A DNA stretch of 64,000 nucleotides from assembly GCA_024998755.1 (NCBI GenBank), contig JACEUU010000002.1, positions 602,045 to 666,044 of the forward strand. The letters run 5' to 3'. The stretch comes from Vampirovibrio sp. GTDB lineage: Bacteria; Cyanobacteriota; Vampirovibrionia; Vampirovibrionales; JAJTHC01. Under the pieces are notes generated by a model. That model was not told the origin of the DNA. It did not search any database and worked only from the letters and a program-made list of their open reading frames with translations. The position numbers and the translations under genes are program-made. Shown here piece after piece: positions 9,838 through 18,238 of the stretch. Positions within the stretch are counted from its first letter, which is position 1; each line of letters starts with the position of its first letter.

Positions 9838-10722
9838 TTAACTAACGTTTGAAGGCTTATTATCTTGCAGTATCCACACACCCTTATGTTGTTCCCATTG
9901 TCGTAAGCTTTTATAAAGTTCGGTTTGTTGAAAATAGATCAAGTCATAGGCTAATAGCAAACTTTGCTCTATTAAATCAGGGTCTATTTTATTACTTTTA
10001 GTAGCCCACGCTTTTTTGAATGCCAATGCTAGGATATTAACCAAATCATGCCCTGCACAAATTATCCACGGATTATCTGCATCATCTTTTAACTGTTCTA
10101 GTTCTTCTACCAATAAATTCTCAGAAAGATTATGACGACTGGATTTATTTTTAATTTCTTGAATAAGATCAGACCGATTATAGCCCAATGTTCTTTCGTC
10201 TATGAAGTTTGAAAATCCCAAAGAATTAAAGGTTAGATGATACTCTTTTATCTTAGATAAGCACCTCATATAACCTAAATCAAGTCCATTACGCAACAAT
10301 AATTGCCTTAAATCATCGTATCCGTAGCTTTCTTTGAAATCTTTAATCTTTTCTTCGCTACCAATAACCGAAAGTACTTTATCAAAGGCTGGAGAGTTTA
10401 ACATCATTGTTTCTATATCATGGGAGTCGGTATAAAATAAATCGGGATGCTCCACTTTGCACCCTAGTTTAGGGTCTTGATCCAAATCCACAAGATAAAT
10501 CACTTTAGACTCAGTATGGTCGTATCTCTTATCATTGATTAGGTTGTCTAGAACACTTAAAACTGTACTTTTCCCGCTACAGTTTAAAATAAAGACTGTT
10601 TTGTCAAATAATGAGCTATAAAACTTTCTATCGGTAGACCCTTCCACTAAAGCCCAAACTTTTTGAGCTGAACTCATTTTTATTTCGTTGGCTATGTCAA
10701 TGGGTACAATGTTCAGCCTCAT
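9838..10722 (-). CDS. DUF4435/TOPRIM-like protein, AriB-like effector candidate
   Basis: The N-terminal half has the TOPRIM-like pattern of DUF4435: an acidic strand-turn VEGSTDRKFY near residues 27-36, a CSGKSTVLS segment, YLVDLDQD near 78 and a DSHDIETMML helix. The downstream half is helical. In PARIS systems the AriB protein of this kind is a toxin held by the AriA ATPase and released on phage attack. The pair here has the same order: ATPase first, TOPRIM second. The ATG overlaps the stop of the ATPase gene (TAATG), so the two are translationally coupled. The assignment to PARIS rests on domain order and needs a profile search. Confidence 0.7.
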   Translation of the reverse strand: MRLNIVPIDIANEIKMSSAQKVWALVEGSTDRKFYSSLFDKTVFILNCSGKSTVLSVLDNLINDKRYDHTESKVIYLVDLDQDPKLGCKVEHPDLFYTDSHDIETMMLNSPAFDKVLSVIGSEEKIKDFKESYGYDDLRQLLLRNGLDLGYMRCLSKIKEYHLTFNSLGFSNFIDERTLGYNRSDLIQEIKNKSSRHNLSENLLVEELEQLKDDADNPWIICAGHDLVNILALAFKKAWATKSNKIDPDLIEQSLLLAYDLIYFQQTELYKSLRQWEQHKGVWILQDNKPSNVS

Positions 10723-12032
10723 TACTTTAGTTCTTCCCCAAGTTCAACGGTTAAATCCCAACTATCGTTAATGAGTTGGGGAGAATGGGTGGCAATAAAC
10801 AGGTCAATTTCTGCTAGCTTGGTAATTCTTTTATAATCGGTTAAAAATTCTCGTTGCCATTCTACATGAAGCGACAGTTCGGGTTCGTCAATCATGACTA
10901 AGGCATTGGGTTTAAGGTTAAACAGAAAATCGAAAAATAGAATCAGCTGGTGTTGTTCCCCTGAAGAAAGGCTTTTTAGGGCAATAACATCGCCTAACTT
11001 ATTCTTAAAGAAAAACCCTTTCTCTTTGTTGAAATAAATTTGTTTATAACTAAACCGTTTATTGACGAGTTCTTTAAACAGTTTTATTTTTTGAGCTAAA
11101 GTGTCAAAAATAACAAGTTTTTTTTCATTATCGGCAATATATTCTTTTAGCATAGCTAGCGTATCAGGAGTAATAATATTCTCAGTTAATTCAAAAGAAG
11201 TTGTCTCTTTTTGTTCTTCTAGTATCCCTAATCCTACATATTCAGACCGTTTAAAATCCAAATCTTTTAAACTTTGTATAACCGTTCCTTCGCTGATTTC
11301 GTTTTCTTGTTTCTTTTTCATAAATCGCAAAGGAAAACTTCTGTCTAATTCTTGAGAGAGAGAGGAGTGTTCTAATAACAATTCCGTTATTTCATTGGAA
11401 AGCTCTTCTGCATATTTATCAACCGTGTAAGAGGTTCTTTCTTTAAAAGACAAAGATTTTACAGTTACAGTTAATCTTTGGGTTTTTATGAATTGGATAT
11501 TAATATCTAAACTTTTATAAATGTTGTTCAATTTCTCTTTGTCTTCCACAGTTGAAAAAAAGAACTTTTCAAATCTTTTTCTGGTTCCCAGTTCTTCTGA
11601 AAGACCTTTTTTTAGACTCTCATAATCTTGAACTGAGATCTTGCCCATTTCAAAATCTCTTACCAATCTTTTTTTCATAGCGAGAACACTACTAGTCCTA
11701 CTCTCCTCCTCTAAATTGTATTCATATGCTTTAGGTATTTTCAACTCTTGTTTCTCTCCATTTTGGGTGGAAAAACAAAAGTTCAAGTAATCATCAGTTT
11801 TTTCTAACATTACATAAGAATTATTGTGAAAAAAAATTTTAATAGATTCAAATTTAACGTCAAAAACTTTCTCAAACGATTGAGTTAAAATATCGTTAAT
11901 TAAGTTTAAAATTACGGTTTTACCCACACCATTTTTACCGTGAATAATGGTAATGCGTTCTTCTAAATTAAAGGGTATTTCATAATCAAACATCCCAAAT
12001 AATTTTTCAATTGTAATGTGCTTAATTCGCAT
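10722..12032 (-). CDS. AAA/ABC-type ATPase, AriA-like, of a PARIS-like defence pair
   Basis: SMC/OLD-like ATPase architecture: Walker A GKNGVGKT near residue 33, a long charged helical middle, the ABC signature SSGEQHQL, Walker B MIDEPELSLH and the terminal ATHSPQLI switch. The track starts at 12047, but the ATG at 12032 has AAGGA upstream at good spacing, and the first ATG lies just before that ribosome site, so I prefer 12032 (436 residues). It is coupled to the DUF4435 gene by a one-base stop/start overlap. The base composition is AT-rich compared with neighbouring core genes, which suggests transfer. OLD-type or other ATPase/TOPRIM systems are the alternatives. Confidence 0.75.
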   Translation of the reverse strand: MRIKHITIEKLFGMFDYEIPFNLEERITIIHGKNGVGKTVILNLINDILTQSFEKVFDVKFESIKIFFHNNSYVMLEKTDDYLNFCFSTQNGEKQELKIPKAYEYNLEEESRTSSVLAMKKRLVRDFEMGKISVQDYESLKKGLSEELGTRKRFEKFFFSTVEDKEKLNNIYKSLDINIQFIKTQRLTVTVKSLSFKERTSYTVDKYAEELSNEITELLLEHSSLSQELDRSFPLRFMKKKQENEISEGTVIQSLKDLDFKRSEYVGLGILEEQKETTSFELTENIITPDTLAMLKEYIADNEKKLVIFDTLAQKIKLFKELVNKRFSYKQIYFNKEKGFFFKNKLGDVIALKSLSSGEQHQLILFFDFLFNLKPNALVMIDEPELSLHVEWQREFLTDYKRITKLAEIDLFIATHSPQLINDSWDLTVELGEELK

Positions 12033-12139
12033 AAAAAATTCCTTCATCTGCTTAGTTTGTTCAAAAAATCTCTGTTTATATCATATAATGAAATAGCGGC
12101 TTTTGCATAGGCGAAACCTTCATTTGTGTTTTAGTCAAC

Positions 12140-12228
12140 ACTTGATTTTCTGGTAGAAATTCAATTGCGTCTTGAAATAATTCCTTAAAATCAAGTGGTT
12201 CTTGAATTGTTGGCAAACAATCAAGTTT
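12140..12228 (+). repeat. TIR-bounded intergenic repeat, copy 1 (near full length)
   Basis: An 89 bp unit bounded by ACTTGATT and AATCAAGT ends, containing CTTGAAATAATTCCTTAAAA and TTGGCAAACAATCAAG. It aligns almost base for base with the reverse complement of 61559-61648. It lies in the leader region upstream of the PARIS-like operon. No coding potential is visible. Confidence 0.8.
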
Positions 12229-12314
12229 TAGGGTTCAAAAAACCACCCAAAAAACCTCGGAAACCCTGTTAAATAAAAGCGTTACACCACTTTAAAACCA
12301 GCCAAAAATGACGC

Positions 12315-12377
12315 AAACTTGATTTCTTGCCTTTATTTCAAGAAGCACTTGAATCACTGCCAAACAATCAAGTTTTT
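12315..12377 (-). repeat. TIR-bounded intergenic repeat, copy 2 (internally deleted)
   Basis: This carries both ends of the same unit (AAACTTGATT and CCAAACAATCAAG) with about 26 bp missing from the middle, in inverted orientation to copy 1. The two copies fill the 350 bp gap between the AriA-like gene and msrB. Between them I see only AT-rich sequence. Confidence 0.75.
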
Positions 12378-12397
12378 GCCAAAAAATAGGGTCAACC

Positions 12398-12787
12398 TTA
12401 TTCAGGTTTAAACGAAAGCGAAGCGGAATTGATGCAATATCGTAAGCCTGTTGGCGGTGGTCCATCGTTAAATAAATGCCCTAAATGGGCATTACACGCC
12501 CCACACACAGATTCCACCCGTTGCATCCCATGGGAAATATCGGTTCTATTGCCCACTGCATCAGGGTTTAGCACCTCAAAAAAACTAGGCCACCCCGTCC
12601 CAGAATCAAATTTGTGAGCAGAAGAAAAAAGGGCTGTATCGCAGCAAACACAATGGTATACGCCTGTTCGTTTGTTGTTCCAAAACGCATTTTGAAATGG
12701 CGGTTCAGTCCCCGAACATTGCGTTACACGGTGCTGTTCAGGGGTTAAATGGCTGATATTACAGGCATTTTCAGGCGTTGTGGTCAT
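12398..12787 (-). CDS. msrB: Peptide-methionine (R)-S-oxide reductase
   Basis: MsrB repairs the R-sulfoxide of methionine in oxidised proteins. Two CxxC zinc pairs are present (CVCC and CGAC), along with the family core FDSGTGWPSF, GHLFNDGP and the catalytic cysteine in RYCINSASL. At 129 residues this is the normal single-domain length, and there is no signal peptide, so it is cytoplasmic. It is divergent from the phosphatase gene to its right. Start MTTTPE follows a local pattern of ATG-ACN-ACN starts. Confidence 0.95.
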   Translation of the reverse strand: MTTTPENACNISHLTPEQHRVTQCSGTEPPFQNAFWNNKRTGVYHCVCCDTALFSSAHKFDSGTGWPSFFEVLNPDAVGNRTDISHGMQRVESVCGACNAHLGHLFNDGPPPTGLRYCINSASLSFKPE

Positions 12788-12872
12788 TGAAAAAATCTCC
12801 TAAAAGATTGAATTGGCGGGGCATTTGTTCTATTATAAACAAAAAGTTGCCCACCCAATAGCAGGAAAAACA

Positions 12873-13379
12873 ATGATGCCCAATGCTTCCCAAAAACCCA
12901 TTACCGTACTGATGATTTGCATGGGCAATATTTGCCGTTCCCCCTTAGCCCACGGCGTGTTTGAGCAATTGGTCAGCCAAGCCAATTTAACCGATAAAAT
13001 CGCCGTAGATTCGGCAGGGACGCACTTTTACCATAGTGGCTGTTCGCCAGATGAACGCTCCATTGCCGTGGCAAAAACGCATGGGTTAGATATTTCCACT
13101 CAACGAGCGAGACAACTATGCCCGCAAGATTTTCACGATTTTGATTACCTTTGCGTGATGGATAACCGCAATTTGAGAGACGCCACAAGCCTTGCACCTA
13201 CGCCAGAATTATCCCAAAAACTAACGCTATTCATGGATTACAGCCAAGACCCTTGGAACGAAACCGAAATACCAGACCCCTACACAGGCGGCGATGAAGG
13301 CTTTGAACACGTTTACCAATTAGTGTTAAGTGCCAGCAAAGGGCTACTAAAAACAATCCAAGAAACCAACGGAGTTTAG
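12873..13379 (+). CDS. Low-molecular-weight protein-tyrosine phosphatase
   Basis: The catalytic loop CMGNICRSP (C-x5-R) sits near the N-terminus and the general-acid motif is DPYTGG near residue 132, both diagnostic of the LMW-PTP family (Wzb/PtpA-like). I start at the tandem ATGATG at 12873 because CAGGAAAAA precedes it and because the family loop is normally within about 20 residues of the start. The track frame adds 20 unsupported residues. The next gene, cdd, begins seven bases after the stop, so they are probably co-transcribed. Target proteins are unknown; no tyrosine kinase lies nearby. Confidence 0.93.
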   Translation: MMPNASQKPITVLMICMGNICRSPLAHGVFEQLVSQANLTDKIAVDSAGTHFYHSGCSPDERSIAVAKTHGLDISTQRARQLCPQDFHDFDYLCVMDNRNLRDATSLAPTPELSQKLTLFMDYSQDPWNETEIPDPYTGGDEGFEHVYQLVLSASKGLLKTIQETNGV

Positions 13380-13386
13380 CCTCCCA

Positions 13387-13806
13387 ATGACGATTTTTTT
13401 AACCCCTGAAGCCTTATTAAGTGAAGCGAAAAAAGTTGCTCATTATGCGTATGCTCCGTATTTACCATTCCCTGTTGGGGCGGCGTGTCAGTTGGCGGAT
13501 GGGTCTGTTATTTGTGGTACGAATGTTCAATATGCCAGTACGCCTATTTCGGTTTGTGCAGAAAATGCGATGCTTTCCGCTTATGTGGGTAGCGGGAAAT
13601 ATCCTGTACAGATAGTAGCTGTAGCCGTTTGGGCTGAAAAAACGCCGAACCACTACATTACCCCTTGCGGTAGTTGCAGGCAAGCCTTGGCGGAATTTTT
13701 AAAACCCGATACCCCTATTTATGTGGCTCATCCAACCGAACCTAATGCGGTAAAAACCTTTACGATGGGTCAATTACTTCCCCATCAATTTACGTTAGAA
13801 CAATAA
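13387..13806 (+). CDS. cdd: Cytidine deaminase
   Basis: Zinc-dependent deamination of cytidine and deoxycytidine for pyrimidine salvage. Motifs: the AYAPYLPFPVGAA substrate loop, CAEN with the catalytic Cys-Ala-Glu near residue 56 and PCGSCRQ with the two zinc cysteines. Length 139 is typical of the homotetrameric class. It follows the phosphatase gene with a seven-base gap. The CAE is followed by N rather than the usual R, a mild departure. Confidence 0.93.
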   Translation: MTIFLTPEALLSEAKKVAHYAYAPYLPFPVGAACQLADGSVICGTNVQYASTPISVCAENAMLSAYVGSGKYPVQIVAVAVWAEKTPNHYITPCGSCRQALAEFLKPDTPIYVAHPTEPNAVKTFTMGQLLPHQFTLEQ

Positions 13807-13864
13807 GAATCGTTAAATTTACGAGGAAAACCCTTGCGGATTTTAACCAAATTAGCGATAATAA

Positions 13865-13903
13865 AAAATAGCCACTCATGCTTGTAACATGAATGACTAT
13901 TTT
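13865..13903 (-). terminator. Intrinsic terminator of the small peptide gene (minus strand)
   Basis: A 16 bp stem with a 7-base loop. On the minus strand the stem is unbroken, with two G-U pairs, and is followed by CUAUUUUUUAU; on the plus strand the same two positions become A-C mismatches. The asymmetry shows that it serves minus-strand transcripts, i.e. the small ORF just upstream. Confidence 0.82.
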
Positions 13904-13914
13904 CCCTTAGCTCG

Positions 13915-13989
13915 CTATTTCAGTAGCTGACTAAGTAGCTCTAGGATGGCTTTAACCAACCTGAGTATCAAAATGATTGTATTAATCAT
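13915..13989 (-). CDS. 24-residue hydrophobic/amphipathic peptide, candidate type I toxin
   Basis: Too short for the ORF track. ATG at 13989 is preceded by AAAGGAG with a six-base spacer, one of the best ribosome sites in the window. The peptide begins MINTIILILRLVKAIL and ends LLK: almost entirely I/L/V with sparse R, K, E, Q, so a single membrane-seeking helix. It has its own promoter (14125-14153), a long leader of about 130 nt containing a GC hairpin, and a dedicated terminator. This is the layout of type I toxin genes such as Fst/TxpA/Ibs-like peptides, which is inference. A leader peptide is an alternative, but no gene follows on this strand before the terminator. Confidence 0.62.
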   Translation of the reverse strand: MINTIILILRLVKAILELLSQLLK

Positions 13990-14025
13990 TTCTAACTCCT
14001 TTCTTTATTGTCGTTTGGTAACACA

Positions 14026-14052
14026 GGGACTGCTCTCAACAGTCCCTTTTTT
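14026..14052 (+). terminator. Plus-strand intrinsic terminator inside the peptide gene leader
   Basis: GGGACTG, 7-base loop, CAGTCCC, then six T. On the plus strand it could end either the phosphatase-cdd transcript or an antisense RNA covering the peptide gene. The same hairpin lies in the 5' leader of the minus-strand peptide mRNA. I found no convincing plus-strand promoter for a dedicated antisense RNA. Confidence 0.78.
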
Positions 14053-14124
14053 AAACGGTTTATAGCCGTAAGGTCTGTGTAGCGTCCTGCTTACCATACA
14101 TATAAAGAAAGTGAGCTTGTATTT

Positions 14125-14153
14125 ATTCTAAAGTAAACAACTAGAGGGTTCAA
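14125..14153 (-). promoter_or_regulatory. Sigma70-like promoter for the small peptide gene
   Basis: On the minus strand TTGAAC (-35) and TAGAAT (-10) are separated by exactly 17 bases, just after the stop of the SNF2 gene. Predicted transcription would start near 14118 and give a leader of roughly 130 nt before the peptide ATG. Confidence 0.6.
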
Positions 14154-14158
14154 GCCGT

Positions 14159-17100
14159 TTAATCGATTGAAAGAATGTCTTTCAAATCGGTAATAGAAAG
14201 CTTCTTTTCAATGGTTCTATCGGCAGAAATAATGCTGTCCACCAAACTCCGCTTCCGAGCTTTTAGCTTCATGATTTTTTCTTCAATCGAACTACGAGCT
14301 ATCAGCCTGTAAACAAACACACTTTTGGTTTGCCCAATACGGTGAACCCTATCCGTGGCTTGGTCTTCCGCCGCAGGGTTCCACCAAGGGTCATAATGAA
14401 TAACGCAATCCGCCCCAGTCAAGTTTAAGCCGGTTCCGCCCGCTTTTAAGCTAACTAAAAACACGGAAATAGATTCATCTGTATTAAAGCGTTCAACCGC
14501 TCCTTGCCTATCCACCGTTTGCCCCGTAAGCATTTCAAATTTAATGCCCTTAGCAACAAACCATTTTTTAACAATCTTGAGCATTTCCACAAACTGCGAA
14601 AACAGCAAAATTCTATGCCCATTGGCAATGGCAGATGTTAATAATTCCTTCAACGCCTCAAACTTACCTGATTCATGCAACCCACCATTGAGTTCATCGC
14701 TGAGCAAGCTGGTGTGGTTGACCAATTGACGCAAGCGGGTTAACGCAGAAAAAACGTGTTGCTGGTTCAGTTTTCCGCCTTTTTGAATGGCTTCTTCCAT
14801 CAATTCTTCACGGGCTTTTTCCAAAATATCTAAGTACAATTGCCGTTGATTATCAGTCATATCGCAATAGATAACCTGCTCCATTTTAGGCGGTAAATCT
14901 TTCAATACATCTCGTTTCATGCGTCGAAGAATAAACGGGAATACCTGTTTCTTCAACCGACTTTCAGCGTCTCTGTTGCCTCGTTCTTCAATGGGTTGAA
15001 TAAACCGACGACGAAAATCTTCGAAGGTTTCCAAAAAATCTGGCATTAAAAAGTCAAAAACCGACCATAATTCCGCCAAGCGGTTTTCAATCGGCGTACC
15101 CGAAAGAGCCACACGATGTTGAGATTGCAACTGTTTAGCCGCAATAGCCGTTTGGGCTTGCGGGTTTTTGATGTGCTGAGATTCATCTAAAATGGCAAAG
15201 CGGAAGGGATAATCTTTAATGGCATTAATATCACGCCGTAAAATGGCGTAAGACGTAACCACAATATCCGCATCTTTTAGGGTGGGATAAAGTTCAAATC
15301 GGTCGTTGCCTGTTAAGTTGACTGTTTTTAAATCCGGCGTGAAGCGGGCAATTTCGTTCATCCAGTTAAACACCAACGTCGTTGGGCAAACAATGAGCGA
15401 AGGGAAATGCCCATCCGTTTCTTTGGCTTGTTGAATGGCAACTAAGGCCTGCAAGGTTTTACCTAACCCCATGTCATCCGCCAAAATACCATTTAACCCA
15501 TAAGAATACAAGAACCACAGCCATTGGAAGCCTCGTTCTTGATAAGGGCGAAGTTCCGCATTGACGGAAACAGGCACTTTCAGTTCTTCCATCGGCTTAC
15601 CATCTGCCAAAACATCCCAAAACTGACGGAATTTTTTGCTCATATCCAACCGAACACCCATTTCCTGCAATTCAGCAATTAAGCCGGCTTTATAGGTGGG
15701 TATTTTATAGCGGTCGTTGCCCAAGTCTTCGGCATCAAATGCCTGAATGGTTCGGTTAAACGAAAGTAAGGTGTGTAACGGTACTTCCACAAAGCCCAGT
15801 TTGCCCATGTAGAAGAACTTTTTACCCTGCAGTAAATGTTGTTGCACATCGCCAATGGTCATGAGTTTATTACCCAATTGGGCAGACATCAGCAAGTTAA
15901 AGTGCGTGACGGATTCATCAAATTCCAACCGAGCTACAATTTCTAACGGATGCGGGCAAAGTTGTAGAATCGCCATTCCCGCTTCATTATTTTTAGACAG
16001 TTGCCAACCCGCTTGTTCCAATTTGGGTAGCAAGGCATTGTAAACTTCAACGGCATCATCCCCTTCAGCAGATAACGCCCCGCCTTGGGTTGGGGAAATA
16101 AGTCCGCCATCAACCAAGGCATCAAAGGCTTGTTGTTCAAGCCCAATTTGGCGTTGCAGCCAGTAAACTTTGTCTTTTTTCTTATTAATAACCGTAATAT
16201 ATTGGCTTTCGCTACGAGAACTTTTGGTAAACGCCACCTTGGTTTTTTCATACTGAAATTGTAAAGTAAACCGAAGCCGCAACGCACTTTCATCAATTAA
16301 ATCTATCTGAAGTAGCGGAATGGGGGTAACGGCTTGTTCTTTTAATTGGCGTTGTAAATTGGCGTCATGCACCGTTAACATGGTGCGTAAAACAGGGAGC
16401 TGTTCAAACACAAACCGTCCAGATTCCGCCCCGTTATAATCAAAAAATGTGCGATGAGGCAAGTTAGGAGGCAATTTTGCTAACGGCAAACTAAGCGGAT
16501 AAATCCGTTGATTTCGCAATGCCCACGGCTGGTTTTGCCCTAAATAGGTTAGTTCTTCAATGGGTAGTTCTTCTAAAATTTTAGGCAGTACGGGTTGTTC
16601 AGCCGATTGTTCTGGTTGTTTGGTTAATCCACTACCAATGGGTAAAACGGCTTGTTTGCTTTTCTCATCAGGCAAATAAGTTACCCAGTGCATTGAGCCG
16701 TGAACCGTCCCTGTATTGTTGACATTAACCTGTAGTTCCAAATTCAGTGGCGTTTCTGCAAACGCCAAGCAATGCCCTTCAGGGGTAGATAAATCTTCCA
16801 ATTGCTTCAGCAGGTTGAACGCATCGTTCACCATTGTTAGCGGAATAAACCACCAGCCTTGCCCTCGGTGTGAAGGTTTTCCGCCTTTTTGAAGCAAAAA
16901 CTGAAAAATACCCAGTTCTAATTTTAACGCTCTAGGCATTTCCTGCCCAGCAGCAACGGCATTCCATTGGGTAATAACCTGCTTTAGCATCCGTTCTGGG
17001 GAAGAAACCAATACGTCGTTATCGCGGTCAATCGCTCTAATTTCCAGCCCTTTTGCCGGATGATTCCCTTCAGGCCAAAATAGTTGAAACTGAAACCGCC

Positions 17101-17971
17101 CTGTAAATTGCTCTAGTGGCTGAGGCACATCTTCATCTTCAGGCAAGCCCCAAAAGGCTTCCCATAACTGTTGTTCAACCGTACTTAAAGCCACGGCTAC
17201 AGCGTGTTTACACCACGGATCTTCAATAGGGCAATCGCAAGAAGGCACCACATTATCAACCGAAAAATGAAGTTGCGTGTTGTAAAAATCTTTGAAACGT
17301 CCTTTAACTTTCGCCACAACGCCCGTTGGCGTTAATTCAACTACCCGCACTTGGCGTTGCAAATGGTATTCATAGCCTCTTCGCCAATTACCTTCATTGG
17401 CAATACGTTTAATTAAGCTAAAATTAAAATGTTCTATCACTTCACCTTCAGCAACCGCTCTGGCTGGGGGTAAAACGATGGTAGATTTGGGCTTTTTATT
17501 CTTTGGCGGGGTGGATTTGGGTCTGCTATTATTAGGATGATTGGATTGATTACCGTTAAAATAACCCGATGTTGACGACCCGCCATAATTGCTATTGGGT
17601 GAACTACTGGTGCTACTATTTTTACGCCGATTATTCTTATTCCCCATTTTAGCCGGTGGTTTTCCCCCCGTGCCGACCCCTTTGGGTTGAAACGGTTGTT
17701 GTCCCTGTTTTTTGGGTTTTGCTATGGGAGAATGAACGGTTTCATTAGCAATCGTAGCGTTCGGTCTACCTGTAGCAATAGATGCTCCGGTATTGGGTTG
17801 ATTACTGTTATTAGAGGGTCTTCTGTTACGGCTATTATTATTTCTATTAGCTGGCGGACGGCTGGTTAGGTTAGTTGGCGAAGTACTTTGATTATTACCG
17901 GCTGAATTTGGAGCAGATGGGGCAGAAGAAGCCGAATTCGCTAACGTTGTTTGAGAAGAAGAATTAACCAT
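14159..17971 (-). CDS. SWIM zinc-finger, SNF2/HepA-family DNA helicase-like ATPase
   Basis: Length 1270 residues. Residues 1-170 are Asn/Ser/Pro-rich low-complexity sequence. A SWIM zinc finger (CDCPIEDPWCKH) lies near 244, followed by a long helicase-accessory region. The two RecA lobes show LADDMGLGKT near 828, DESQHIKNP near 930 (DESQ in place of DEAH), LLFSQF, and GGTGLNLTGAD followed by DRVHRIGQTK near 1180. Such proteins are ATP-driven DNA or protein-DNA remodellers that often act with RNA polymerase or repair. It stands alone on its strand, with no ribosome site obvious at the ATG. The low-complexity N-terminus is unusual for bacterial SNF2 proteins. Confidence 0.9.
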   Translation of the reverse strand: MVNSSSQTTLANSASSAPSAPNSAGNNQSTSPTNLTSRPPANRNNNSRNRRPSNNSNQPNTGASIATGRPNATIANETVHSPIAKPKKQGQQPFQPKGVGTGGKPPAKMGNKNNRRKNSSTSSSPNSNYGGSSTSGYFNGNQSNHPNNSRPKSTPPKNKKPKSTIVLPPARAVAEGEVIEHFNFSLIKRIANEGNWRRGYEYHLQRQVRVVELTPTGVVAKVKGRFKDFYNTQLHFSVDNVVPSCDCPIEDPWCKHAVAVALSTVEQQLWEAFWGLPEDEDVPQPLEQFTGRFQFQLFWPEGNHPAKGLEIRAIDRDNDVLVSSPERMLKQVITQWNAVAAGQEMPRALKLELGIFQFLLQKGGKPSHRGQGWWFIPLTMVNDAFNLLKQLEDLSTPEGHCLAFAETPLNLELQVNVNNTGTVHGSMHWVTYLPDEKSKQAVLPIGSGLTKQPEQSAEQPVLPKILEELPIEELTYLGQNQPWALRNQRIYPLSLPLAKLPPNLPHRTFFDYNGAESGRFVFEQLPVLRTMLTVHDANLQRQLKEQAVTPIPLLQIDLIDESALRLRFTLQFQYEKTKVAFTKSSRSESQYITVINKKKDKVYWLQRQIGLEQQAFDALVDGGLISPTQGGALSAEGDDAVEVYNALLPKLEQAGWQLSKNNEAGMAILQLCPHPLEIVARLEFDESVTHFNLLMSAQLGNKLMTIGDVQQHLLQGKKFFYMGKLGFVEVPLHTLLSFNRTIQAFDAEDLGNDRYKIPTYKAGLIAELQEMGVRLDMSKKFRQFWDVLADGKPMEELKVPVSVNAELRPYQERGFQWLWFLYSYGLNGILADDMGLGKTLQALVAIQQAKETDGHFPSLIVCPTTLVFNWMNEIARFTPDLKTVNLTGNDRFELYPTLKDADIVVTSYAILRRDINAIKDYPFRFAILDESQHIKNPQAQTAIAAKQLQSQHRVALSGTPIENRLAELWSVFDFLMPDFLETFEDFRRRFIQPIEERGNRDAESRLKKQVFPFILRRMKRDVLKDLPPKMEQVIYCDMTDNQRQLYLDILEKAREELMEEAIQKGGKLNQQHVFSALTRLRQLVNHTSLLSDELNGGLHESGKFEALKELLTSAIANGHRILLFSQFVEMLKIVKKWFVAKGIKFEMLTGQTVDRQGAVERFNTDESISVFLVSLKAGGTGLNLTGADCVIHYDPWWNPAAEDQATDRVHRIGQTKSVFVYRLIARSSIEEKIMKLKARKRSLVDSIISADRTIEKKLSITDLKDILSID

Positions 17972-18238
17972 TAGGGGGAAGAACTTTCAACAATAGCAAC
18001 GACTAAATACGTTCGTCGTTGGATAAATTATGACTAGAAAGGCAATAAAAAAGGTTTGTAATGTTACAACTAACTAAAATCATCTTCAAGATGATGATTC
18101 TATAACCTTGGCACAGCGGTGTTACGGTTTATTGATTTTCGCCAAAGTAAGGACAAAATGATTAGTATGAACTGAACTGGTGCTTTTATTGTTTTGAGTA
18201 AGGTACAAAAATGAAAAAAATTAACAGCATTAATAAGC

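Noticed and set aside
17972-18238. Possible RNA gene in the spacer between the SNF2 gene and the 18239 gene
   Set aside because: Only a short AT-rich hairpin (ATCATCTTCAAGATGAT) is visible, without promoter or T-run.
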